Of a DNA stretch of 64,000 bases, positions 10,871 through 23,800 are shown in pieces. Each line of letters starts with the position of its first letter. Within the stretch, counting starts at the first letter, position 1. The stretch is from Bromus sterilis (lineage: Eukaryota; Streptophyta; Magnoliopsida; Poales; Poaceae): NCBI GenBank assembly GCA_950022295.1, contig OX465600.1, forward strand, positions 312,118,031 through 312,182,030, read 5' to 3'. The notes beneath the pieces are model-generated. The model ran no database searches and was not told the origin of the DNA. It saw only the letters and a program-made list of their open reading frames with translations. The position numbers were made by a program, and so were the translations under genes.

Positions 10871-11883
10871 ATGACTAAAGAAATGTGTATACCGTTAAGT
10901 GACTTACGTGAGGCTACAAATGGATTCTCATTGGAGTCAAGAATAGGAAGCGGTGGGTATGGAGACGTTTACAAGGTATGGCTATTGCTTGACAACAAAC
11001 GAACCGGTCATAAACAAATATTTACATACAATGCTTATGTCAAGCACAGGGATTTTACAATGAGAGACAGGTTGCTGTGAAGGTCCTTCGTGTTAATACG
11101 GAGCAAGGAATAGCTGACAGTGATTACATCAATGAAGTTGGTAATCTAATGAGGGCTAAGCATCCAAATATCGTACAGTTACTTGGTTATAGTTATGAAA
11201 CACAGTCTGAATTTGTTGAACACAATGGTAAGAGAGATTTTAGTAAACACATTTACAGAGCTCTCTGCTTTGAGTACTTGGAGGGAGAAAGCCTGGACAA
11301 GTATCTTTCTGGTATAGAACTGAACCTTAAAAATATGATTTTCTGTTGCGTTTAAGCGCTACCGGACTGCTAAATTCTCATTTGTATAATATTCTCCTTG
11401 TCAGCTTGTGTAGAGAAATCTCTTTCTCCTATCTGGAGCAAATGTTACAATATTATAAAGGGTATTTGTGAAGCCTTAAATTTCCTTCATGGATGTGAAC
11501 AACCAATTTTTCATCTTGATTTGAAGCCTGCCAATATATTACTAGACGGATTGATGGTGCCTAAAGTGGCAGATTTTGGATTGTCCAGGTTCGCCAATGA
11601 ATCATGCACTGACATCACGAAAAGAATCGCAGGGACCGAGTAAGTGGCACATGGGGTGCCTAAATTTTGAACATTCCATTTTCATCAACTAAATGCTATC
11701 TACATTATATTAATGGTGTTCGTGACATCATGCAGGAGGTATATGCCACCAGAATACAAAACAAAAGGCCTCTTCTCAAACAAGAATGATGTATTTAGTT
11801 TTGGTGTTGTAATGGTAGAAATAATTGCAGGATATTCAGGGCACCCCAATTATAGAGAAATGGATGATGTTGCACTGCAGCAG
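10871..11883 (+). CDS. Tsn1-like: Tsn1-like exons 1-4: most of the protein kinase domain
   Basis: Exons 10871-10975, 11050-11311, 11405-11639 and 11736-11883 are separated by short introns (74, 93 and 96 bp). They carry the glycine loop IGSGGYGDVYKG (25-36), the ATP lysine in VAVK (K46), helix-C E64, the catalytic loop HLDLKPAN (159-166), DFG (179-181) and the PPE motif (205-207). The HLD in place of HRD makes it a non-RD kinase, but the Lys, Asp and DFG residues needed for catalysis are present. The acceptor at 11049 was chosen over 11070 because it restores residues GFYNERQ between the glycine loop and the lysine. The ATG at 10871 gives a kinase starting almost at the domain, as usual for such fusions. 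Confidence 0.88.
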
Positions 11884-14800
11884 GTAAGGAAAATCATCTC
11901 AGATTTGGCACTTGATTTTCTATATCAAACCACCACAACATGAATATGTTGATGTCTATTACTTTTAAAGGAGAAATTGTAGGTCCGTCGCACCATTAAC
12001 TACCAACACTTGATATTCACAGTATGTACAAGGGACTTGTATCGAATTATTAGTCATCAACATAGACAATCCACAGTCAGTTTATTCATGTAAGCGTATA
12101 ATTAATTTGACAAACTAATCATGGAAGTACACACAATGCGTATGTATAGGTACTAAGAAAAAATAAATGCACACCTAGCTACAACCTTTGTGGCAGATGA
12201 AAAACGTGCGCACACAGTTGTGTGACTCAATGGTTTAAATAGCGGACTATGCCTTTTAGCGGCGGCTCGATCAGAAGCTTATGAAAAGCTTTAGAGGAGC
12301 TATAGCGAAGCTAAACCCCATTTAGCGTTTTCCTTAAATCATGAAAAAATAGTGATATAATCAGGTGTCATATATGATGTATCACATATTCTTGACATAT
12401 ACACATAATCAATTATCAAACCCCACCACCAATCAGGTGTTCTAATTCAATAATAAAACATTGCATAAATGCATCATATAAATAAATAAAAAGAACAAAG
12501 AATAAGGCAGAAGGATAGTTTTGTATAGCGGCTTAGCGGACTAAATGACTCCAAATTCAGCACTATAGTGAAAAATAGCAGGCTATTAGCATCATTTTCA
12601 TTTAGGAAAAAAATGCATAGATTTACCGGAGAGCTCTCCAAAGGCTATAGCGGGGTTTCAGTCGGCTATTTGAAACTTTGATGTAACTCTTGAGAGTATG
12701 TACTCTCTCACTCCTCATATACCACATAGATGAATTGGTTGTACCTCTTTATTGTTATATTATACTCCATTAAATATTTAAGATATATAAAAATATCACC
12801 GAAGCATTCGAATATCGAATGTATCACTTTTACAGACAAAAAGTTGTATCTGTGCAAACAATATGAAACATATGGACTCCTATGAATATGTTCATAAAAC
12901 TCACTTTAGACAAACCATTGTGGGGAGTAACATCAACTAGTAACATCCATATGTTACTAGTCTATGTTACTACCTCTATAGTGGAGAGTAACATATATGT
13001 GGTGTCATGCAACACTTTATTTATTATGTTGTAGACTCATATTGTCTTTATATGTGTGATGTTACTCAAAGAGCAAGTAACTACATATGTTATCACATAC
13101 ATCTCTTTCTTCATTAATTACTTGTCACATCATCTATTTCACCTAGATATGTGTGATGTTACCAATGATGTTACTCTCACTGTGGATAGTCTTATGGTAT
13201 CTAATAATTATTATTGGAGCATATTATTAATGATACAGTGAAACATGTACAGAAAGTAGTAACTCCAAAAAAAATACCTTTTTACTATCCAAGTCAATAA
13301 TTTACTGCATTGTTTAAAAAATTACTACATGTTGTGTCATTTGTTATTAGAGGTGTGGAATAAGCTATTCTACACTCATGCATATACTAGTGTTCATATA
13401 TTTATATAGGAATGCAATTATTTAGAATAAACTATTTTGCACTAGGGATTTTCTTATGTCCTTACATTAAGAATTTTCATTTGACATTCATATTGATTAG
13501 CCGCACTGAAATAGGTATAATAAAAGCAAGATATGAGTTATAAAATTGCACAAAGTACATTTATATGTCATGTTTTCATGTTCATAATTGTACATGATGT
13601 TAAGATATTTACACAACCGATATACATTTTCTTGCATTCTCCATTATCTTTTGAGGTTAGACAAAACATTATGAAGCATCAGAATGTATGGAAGAAATTT
13701 TTTATCAGGCGTAAATATGGATCATAGACAGGAGGCATGTTTAGCTCCATTCCTAGCGATCTCCACAGTTTCTTTTCGACACACTTGTCATCAGCTAGCT
13801 CTCCTTCATCCACCAAGGCGATGAAGATGTTGCCCTTGATAGTGCGAGATGAAGCTGCGACACCTGATTTATGGGAACATGCTACAAATCAAAATTTTAT
13901 GGTACACGATCATACCCAAAATCACTATGAAGATGAAGATTAGAGATAATATTACCAACAAGGTTGTGAGGCCGTTGTCCTTGACAACGCGACGTCGAGC
14001 TACCGCATCCGATTTAGGGAATGTGTGGTACAAAATAACATTTTATGCCAGACCATCACATCCAAGACCACTACGAAAACGAAGATTAACAATCATTTTA
14101 CCACCAAAGATAATCTACACATCATAAGTAGATGAAAGAGAGTTGGCAAAGCTAGTCGTTACAGATTCTCACAACTTGATTATACCTCCCAGCCAGGAGA
14201 ATTTTATTCGTAGCAATCCGCCGATCAAGAGTCGAAGTAGATGACACCTCCACGTGTTCCAAAGGAGTAATACGTCATCGCCCATTATGGAGGACAAATA
14301 GCTCCAAGAAAACTAGAAACAGAAGCCTAACAGCATTCCAAACTAATTAGAAGTGTAATCTTATTAGATAGTACTAACCTAATTAAAAATTTACTACTAG
14401 GAGAAAGCCTACTGTTGACGTACCAAAAAATGCTACCGTTGGCGCACATACGTACGTCAACACAGCTACGCTAGTGGAAAATACTATCGTTGGGGAGCTG
14501 TCTGTAGTCTAGCGCTAGGAAGATTATCGTTGACATACACATACCTCTTCGTTAGCGCTATATCACTAGCGATGACGATCTATGTCGCACGCAAAAGCTA
14601 TACTTCATGTATGCGAGTGGAAGTATTTTTGGAATTCGTGTTGTACACCAGAGGTGTATATCCATTCTGTATGCCCATAGCCCCATACTCTATTTTCTGG
14701 AAACAAGAACTGAAAAATCATATTCCAGCAGCAATATAGAACAACAATATCCCACAATGACAACTCACAATATATCATCATGCATAACAAATAATTTCCA

Positions 14801-17800
14801 AGAATATAACAAGTAACAATATCTCATGTGTGCATAACAAGTAACATTGCGGAAACATCACAAGTAAAAATATCTTCAACACCTCTGGAAATATTACTCG
14901 AGTGGTATTTATTTACCGTGTTTCAAATACTCCATACGGTACCCAATAAGCTATTGGGTGTTCTCTTAACGGTTTCTGTGCCAACTGGCTTATTGGTAGT
15001 ACCTTTTCTAAAGAATGTCAATAAATTCCAAAATCTATTTTGCCAGCTAGTAGCTATGACCTTTTTTTAATCGGTATTGTAGTAGCTCTTTGGTTAGGTA
15101 TTGTAGCAACATTACCCATTGATAAATCGTTAACTTAAGGTATTTTTTAGATATTTTCTTATTCATTCAACCGTGAAGTACCGTAGGTATCTAGGAAATA
15201 GTTACTTCCAAGTGAATCTTCCCTAGATACCTAAAATCCATTTCGCGAAAATATATATTGTGCAAAAGATGCGTTTTTTTGCGATAATAAGAAACTTTTG
15301 AGCATAGTAATACCTAAATCTTCACATCCTACTAGGCTACTACTACTAGGACCTACTCTGAGCACAGTACTACCTAATTGTTCACATCCTACTACAACTA
15401 GGACCTCCTCTGAGCACATGACTGGTAGGACCTACTCCTCACGGTAAGGTAAGATAAAATAAAGTAAAATAAACACCTCCTTCTCCATTATGTAGAATGG
15501 AGATCAAGCGGTCTCCAACTTGTGGTTTCCTCTGAGCCACTATGTTTCTCCATCCTTTGATATTTAGGCACTCATTTCTTCCACTTTCAGTTGAGTATTC
15601 ATGTTCGAAAGGTGCACCCCATGGCCGCGCGCAAACAATTGGCATCTTGCCTATGTCACACATCCACCAATGCATAACATCATCCGACAAATCTATTGAA
15701 GAACATATTAGTAATAGAGTTAGAAATTTAGTATATTTAATAAGAATGCATTTATGAAAAATAAGGAGTAGTGACACCGGCGCACATTTAATTTCACCCG
15801 CCAACGGTACTAGCTTTAATACCAAGTTGTACTAAGGCTAAAACAAGTATTTTTAGGATAGAGGGATTACAGTATTTGAATCAACCGTATATTTTTTTGA
15901 GGGGAGATAACATTAGTTCGCTCAGTTGGGCCGCTAGGTTACGTACTCGCTGTACGAATGCCTGGCCCAATATGGGCACACGAAGCAAGCAACGTACAAA
16001 GGCTGTATAAAAAATTTTACAACCTCATTCGCGGGCCATTGCAGGTGGGCCGATTTCGTTGGGCCATAGCTGTACAGAGGTTGTAGAGGGAAGCTTACAA
16101 AAGATAAAAAGAAACGTTTTTCTAACTTAAAGCCGGACTGCGGATTCATTAAGAGAAACTGCAGGGGGTTTTACGCAAAATGCGACCACAAGACGAGAAA
16201 CTCATCTCCCTTTATTACTAGTATATATAAGTGTGTGCACGTCTTAAACATTTATCATCGAATATAACACTAATAGAAAAACTTATCCCCAAATTTAATT
16301 ACTCGCACGCCAAATTTGACCCCTGCTACTACTATTTTTTTTAAATAATGTTGGCCTCTCACTTTTTGTTACGTCAGCTATAATAGATTACTGTTGGCGT
16401 GCCGTACAAAATACACGATACTAGTATGTGGGTTCCAACAGTCTCGTTTGGCACAAGTTAGTGCTGGCGTGTGACTTTTTTGCCGCGCCAGTAATATCAT
16501 ACATATCTTTGGCGTGCGGACTAAATGACACGTCATTAGCTGTGGTAGATAGGAACGTCACGTGTGTATAAGTTGCTCTTTGTGTTGACTCCCTAGACAC
16601 ATCCATCCATAGATGCTGTCGTCCACGTACTGGCTCTTACTAGCTGAAGCCTGCTTGTGAGTGCCGAGCGATGACCCGACACTGGCAACCGGCACCATCG
16701 ATGAGCGGCGTCACCAGCGTAGGCGAGCCACGAGCAGCGACACGTGTGCCGGCGAGCGGCGAGCGGTGACACATCCGCCGATGAGCGGTGAGTAACGACA
16801 GTAGCGCCAGAGAGTGGCGACACATACACCGGCGAGCAACGAGAACAGCGCCGACGAGCGGCAACAGTAGCCCCGACGAGTGGTGAGCGACGATAGCAAC
16901 GCCGGCAAGGGGCACCGCTACTCGTCACTGTATTTTTTTCTGAATCTGAATCTGAATATACTTAGTGCTGGCGTGCGAGAAGCATTGAACGTCAATAGCA
17001 ATTTTCATTATCTAAGGCATATAGAAAATTAGCATATCATTTCTATTTGAATTACAGCTGGCGTGGATGGATTGCATGCCATTGAAATTTTTTATCACTG
17101 GTGCAGTATTACTGCCGTCTGGTACCCACGCCAGCAAGCCGTTTTTTAGAACGCCATAGGTAAGCTTTTCTGTACTAGTGTAGTGTTAAAAAATAATGAA
17201 AAAAATCCAAAACGTTGTCATGTCACTCAAATTATATTTTAAAAGTGAGACACTATTGATATCCAACCCCATGTGAAAAATCGAGTGGCCGGCCATGATA
17301 ATCAATCTTTTTAAGCAAACTAATTTTGTATACGAGTTTGCGCAAGATCAACAAGTCATTTTTGAGAACATGTAACTTATATGATAGGAAATCTAAGATG
17401 ACTTTTGACTACAACAATGTTGATCTATGTAGAAGGTCAAATATGCTTTACAATAACAAACGTTTCAAACATTTCTCACATGGTATGATATAAAACTCTT
17501 ATAACACACTGACTTCTGAAGAACAACAGTAGCATCAAAGTGAAGTAACAATAATAGCATCAAAGTGACTTCTAACGAGTTATTGTGAATCTATGATAAA
17601 TATAATGGACCATTTGGAAGTATAAATCACCTTTAAATTTTAAGGGCTATGCATAATTCTGTAATCGTGACAACAACTATGAAAACAATATTGTGGATTA
17701 GCATGGAAAGTGAAATAATCGTTTCGAGAAAGTAACAAATGTGAAGACCGTTGAGCATAAGAGAACCATGCAAAACAAATCTAGAAATATAGATCCATAA

Positions 17801-20800
17801 ACCAATAACTCCATTTTGCAAGCAAAAACCCTAAAAAATTCAATATGATGGCCCAGACCACTGAGAAAACAAAATGATGGTTGTCAGTGTCATCTCACCG
17901 CAACAAGTGTGGCAGCGCGTGACAACTAGTGAATGCAGTTAATATCTTTGTCATGATACAACGCTGCGATGGCCGACATCTCCTTATCAGGGACAATGCC
18001 ATCATGGGAAATCCGCAACCCAGCATCCGGTTTTGTTGCTACCTAGCTCTACATGCATAGATCTACCATGCCAAACTACACTATGTCAACTTGTTAAAGG
18101 CACACACTGCCCTCGTTTAGTCTTTTCCGGCGTCTACATGCATGTATATGCCATGCTCTCCACTATGCCATGTCAGTGCTCAATAATAACTATGGAAAGC
18201 TTGGGGCGGCACAACATCTACCAGTACGTGCACTAGCATCGATCGTGCCCTCGTAAGAGGAGCGTCAGACGATTTTTACGCGACCCAAACAAAGAAAGAT
18301 ATAATCAATCCACACAAGAAACTAAATAATTCATATAGAAGCTGGGTTTGGAGCAGACGTGCAAGTGGATAGATTTTCTTGGAGACTAGATCCTCACGTA
18401 TACGACCCACCGGCGGTAAAACACACAGGACGCTCATACGAAATACACACGACATTGACCCATATGCTGACACAGGAAGAAGATTGGCAAGCGATGAATG
18501 GAGTGTCTACGATCACTGCAGACTTCGGCGAGTACGTCGCAACAACTCTAACTTGAACATACATAGGAACACAAGATAGTGGTTGTGAATGGATCGAACT
18601 GGTCGGTTGGGATCGTACAAAGTAGAGGAGGGGTGCCGGCATGGTGGCGCCAAGGCCGACGTGTCCGTGTGAGGACTGGTGGCCAAGACGGCGTAGTGGC
18701 ATGGAGTTGCTATCCCTGGCAGCGCCGACATTGTCGCATGAAGTTTCTGCTATTTATCGTGACGTGGAACGATGCGATTATCTGAAGGGAGAAGAAGACG
18801 GATAAAGAGTTTGGATTGATGGACGATCTTTGATTGCAAGCAAGACAATCATTCATATATTGAATGAAAGTATGAGAAATTTTAGGAAGCCAATTTTAGC
18901 CAACTGAATCACAACAAATACTATCTCGATCTTGGTAAAACATGCATGGAACGATTTATTGTCTGATGGATTCCTCCAAAGAGATAAAAGCGTTATTGGT
19001 GGTGCATGCATCGCCCCAGGCTGGGATAATTAGGATAATAATTGGTTGATCTTAGAATCTCGTATGCATACGCTCATTAATGTGTTATGCCTTGTATAAA
19101 TGGATGGAGGATATGTTTATTTTGGATGATATTTTGTTTAATGATAATTTTATTTATATGATTGATATATTTTTTGGAATTTTTTATTGCTAACACTAGT
19201 AGAAAAAGGCACATTTGTCCCGGTTTCAGAGGGCCTTCTGTTCCGGTTCTGGAACCGGGACTAAAGGGTCGTTACTAAAGCCCATGACCTTTACATCCAT
19301 TTATATCCAGAGGGTCTAAGCTCGCTTGGTTGGCAGATCTCGCAAGTCTACCGACCAGGTGGGAACCGTCTGTAATACCCGTACGGGATTTTCATCCCAT
19401 ACGGGTTTACAGACGGTCCCCGCCTCGTGGGCACATCTGGAAAATCTGCCAACCAAACGAGCTTCGTCCGAAATTTCCCCGGACAGAGTACAGGATACAG
19501 ATGAATTTCTCCGTGTATGGCCTTTAGTGAACCTGTTATGCTACGATAAGTCCACGCGGACCTGTGCTTATAAACAGGTCTAACTCCACTTCGGTTAGCG
19601 AGGTGGTACTAATTTCCAGCCTTTCGTCCCGGGTTGTGGCTGGAACCAGTACTAATGGCCAGCCTTTCGTCCCGGGTTAAACCACAAACCGGGACTAGTG
19701 GTTGTGGGCCAGGAGCGAGGCCCATTGGTCCCGGTTCTTTTCTAGAACCGGGACATATGCCCCTAGAAGAACCGGGACCAATGCTCCACGAGGCTCGGCC
19801 GGCCCCCGGGCGCACGAACCGGGACGTATGACCCCCATGGATTCCGGTTCGTGGCAGAACCGAGACAAATCGGTTGGAGAGGCCTGAACCAAAGCCCTGT
19901 TTTCTACTAGTGTAATAATATTTTTAGGAATGCTAATTGTATTGGTTTGATTGATACAATATCATTGGAGCAATGTAGACCGTCAGTTCTAAGATAATGA
20001 AGGGCTGATATTCAATGTTTCTGCCACCACTCGCTTGTTTAATAGTAGTAGAGATTAGAAAAAGATATCATACGTTTATACCATCCATTTCAAACTATAT
20101 ATGTATATTCATGTTTCGTAGGTACATAACGACTGGAATGATAGAATAAAAGCTGCATCGGAGAACCAATCAGAGGAATTAAATCAAGTACATACATGCA
20201 TCGACATAGCAATGCGTTGTCGGAAACCTGACAGAGACGAACGCCCCACTATCGCAGAAGTCATAGATATTCTAAACAAGACAGAAACTCATGCTCCCAA
20301 GATACAGGTATGATCAATGTACTCAATGCAACCGAAATGAAAGATAGAGAAATTAATCTTCGATTTTTTAAAAGACAGTTGTTTGTTTACATTGACTATT
20401 AGTAGTTGTAGATTTTATTATTGGGATCACCAGATAGCTATTAACCCTATGATACAGGACAAAATAAAAATAAAAATACAAAACCTCTAGGTTACGCCTT
20501 CAAGAAGGAATCATCACATGTGCATCGATGATAACGTGTTAAACACAAGGTAGAACTTCGGCTTCTCATACTAATCTAAGCTTCAATTCACCGCATTTAA
20601 CAATGACACAACGCAGGCGTGCGTTAACATAGCTTGATCAGAGATATTGTGTTTCCACCGGAGTGCGTAAGCTCGTCATTTACTCTGCATGTAACATCAT
20701 CCCTTATCTGCATATCGACTCCTCGATAACCGGATACCTCTGAAATTGTCACCAAAAGACAAAGATGTCCCATACCGCCTACCTTCCGTCATTGTCGTAT

Positions 20801-23800
20801 CACCTTCGATCCAGCAACAACATGCTAAATATGACACCTTCGCCGGAACCATTGTGCAACACCTGTTAATAACATGCATGACTTGACACCCCCGCATTAG
20901 ATGCGTAACATCCACTCGTGGCGTATTCGCCGCCGGCTTCACATGTCAGTGGCATGCATTGCTCAACGTCTCTAGAAAAGATGCATGTGTCATCTTTTGA
21001 GCCGCATTGAACCCAATTTGTTGATAGAGGTGATGTTCCATACTTTCGCCAGCCTTAGAAAGGTTGTCACACGATCATGGAGTGTATCGCCGACGATGAA
21101 GAGGAGCCATCACCCCGATTATGGGTGCTATAGTGAGCACCCACCGTCGCGCCGACCATTATCCTCGCCCATACAACACCAACCGCCATCGTGACCGTCA
21201 TATCTGGGCATTACAATCCGCATCTCTCGTGTTCCTTCCCTATTGGCTTTTGAACTCTAGATCGAATCAACCGGTACATGTATGCGTACAATCAACCTAA
21301 GGACACCGCTTGATTGATGAACAATACTACAAGCTAGCAAGTCTCATCGGAAGCTTGTGAATTCAGCTCGCTTTGTTTGATCTAGTGGAAACGGCGCGGT
21401 AGAAATGAACACAGGAAACATGCTCATCTTGAGCCAGTTACTTTTCTTTGTTGTTTTTCGTTATCGTTGGTTCAATGGAATATAGGGTTTGGGTTTACTT
21501 ATACACATACAAGACCTGAGCATCAATCCTATTCACCAATCTATTCCTATTCTACTAGGACTAGCAGAAATGCCCGTGGGCTGCAACGGAAATAAACGCT
21601 TGTCCTAGCTATGAGCCATGTTTAGCTGGGTCGATAGACTGTGTTGTCAAACAATAGTAATTGATGATAGAAAATGATGTTATGGATTTAGAGCAAGTCT
21701 CCGCCATGTGTCATATTCGGTCGTATCCTTGAGAAAATAATAATGTGCACTTATTCTCATTACAAATTTTGCAAATATCAAATTTTCTAAGGATCTAAAA
21801 TATATTTTGAAAATCAAATCATTACGTAAGACCGTGATTTCCAAAACTAAAAACATTAAACGGAAACTGTGTTAACTATGTGTACTTTGTCAGACGGTAT
21901 ACAAAATTTTAGCAACAGCTCTGTACCAAAAATAAATTGTTCCTACTAAATACATGATGTTACAGCAAGATGCAATAACCTTCAGTTATACAACAAAGTT
22001 CAAGCCAACTCAATTGCTTGCACTATATAACGTAAAAAATCTCTGGATTCCTTACCAAGTTCTTCATTAACGGTGGGCAGACCCGGCTCGGTTTGATCGG
22101 CCGCGACGGATTGAGATCCTCTACTGTAATTCTGGCGTTGTTATCATCACTGTTGTGTGGACCTCGACCCTACATGTCAATCACCTTAACTGTACTGCTG
22201 TTACAGCAGAGGATTTGAACCCGGCCGTGACACGGAGAAGAAACTCGGCGGCTATGAACGATAGACATGAGCGGAAGGCAGCAATTTGAAGTGGCAATGC
22301 AGCGGGGAAAGACGAGACGTCAAAAAACGAAACGTTTTTGTATGTATGGGTAAAGGAATTAAAAAAAAGGATATTTGTTTGAAAAATAAGGTTGAACCAT
22401 CACGACAACGACCACGGATTTCCTTTTAGTTGTAGTGATATGTACACGTACTGTGTACAATGGGTGCTTATTTAACATTCACCTTCTAAGCACAATGTGC
22501 TCGCTTCATAGTTTTGACGCTAATCTTTTCCCGCATCTCCAAGAAATTCTGTTGTTCTAGGGACCTCGTGAGAATATCGACAAGCTGATCTTTCATGTTT
22601 ACATATTGAACCTCGATCATACCCTCCTTAATGCACTCCAGTATGTTGTAGAATCCCACATCTATATGCTTGCTACTTCTATGATAAACCGGGTTCTTGC
22701 ACAATAAGATTGAAACTTGGTTGTCGATCTTGAGTGATACCTTCTGCACCTTCTTCTTTGTAGGAGCAGTTCGTAGTCTTCCCAACCACACAACTTGATA
22801 AGCCTCTGTGCTTGCCACTGTGTATTCTGTCGCGCAGGAACATTGTGCAATCACACTTTCAGCTGATCGAATTTGTCCCAAGGTAGAATACCATACCCGT
22901 TGTGCTTTTCTGATGATCAACATCCCTGTCTGAGTAGTTATTAAGGACCAACCCTTCCTTTCCTATTTGATACATGTAGCCTAGATTGATAGTGTCTTTT
23001 ACGTGGTTGGATCTTTGACGTGGCTGGAGTGCCGTCGGCCACTAACCCTAACAGAGATCTATGGAAATTTCAGACTATGGAGAAAAAAGAGTTTTTTTTG
23101 CCACGCAATTAATCAGCGGTTTTTCTATATTCTCCTTATTGCTTAAGTAGGGAACTACGTGCATAAAAAGCCTAGCCACGATCCTATACTTGCGCCACGC
23201 CCAGCACTCTCCAACGCTGCCATCCCACGTCGAGCTGGAGTGGGCGTCCTCCCGGCGGCCTAGCACGCGACCCGAGCATGCTCACCACACAAATACACAC
23301 ACACAGAGACTAACAAATCATCCCCTCAATCGAGGCATCCATTCTTCACCTTCACGACGCCAAGCCTTTCTTTGAATTCTACGAATTTCACTTTGCCGAG
23401 TTATTTTGTCAGGACATCTGCAACTTCTTCTTCAGTTCTAACATGCTCAACATCGATCTTTCCTTCGTCAACACACTCTCAGATGAAACGATACCTTGTA
23501 TCAATGTGCTTGTTGCGATCATGGCGCACTGAATTTTCGCACAGCGCGATCGCACATTTGCTGTCGACTAGAAGCTTGGTCTTAAGCGGAGTCTTGCTGC
23601 TCAGCTCCCTGATCAGCCGCCCGAGCTACACGCCTAGGTCACGCAACTGGAGCCGAGGAAGTAAGCCATACCGCTCGTGCTCTTGCGATTGTCCCCGTCT
23701 TCGGCGAGTTCGCTGTCGGATTAGCCCACAAGCCTGGACTCGGCTGAACCATGATGCTCATAGCGGCATCTGTAGCTTCCAGTGCCGCTCACATATATGA

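Noticed and set aside
11071..11311. Alternative start of kinase exon 2 at 11071 (acceptor GAGACAG)
   Set aside because: It is also in frame but removes GFYNERQ between the glycine loop and the ATP lysine, making strand 2 too short; the acceptor at 11049 fits the kinase fold and remains in frame.
16593..16928. Overlapping minus-strand reading frames of up to 111 residues
   Set aside because: They are produced by the GC-rich repeat array inside a CACTA-type element and overlap in three registers.
23372..23800. Plus-strand 142-residue frame
   Set aside because: The minus strand of the same segment encodes the Copia B RNase H end (HIDTRYRFI, then ECVDEGKIDVEHVR), so the plus frame is a shadow.
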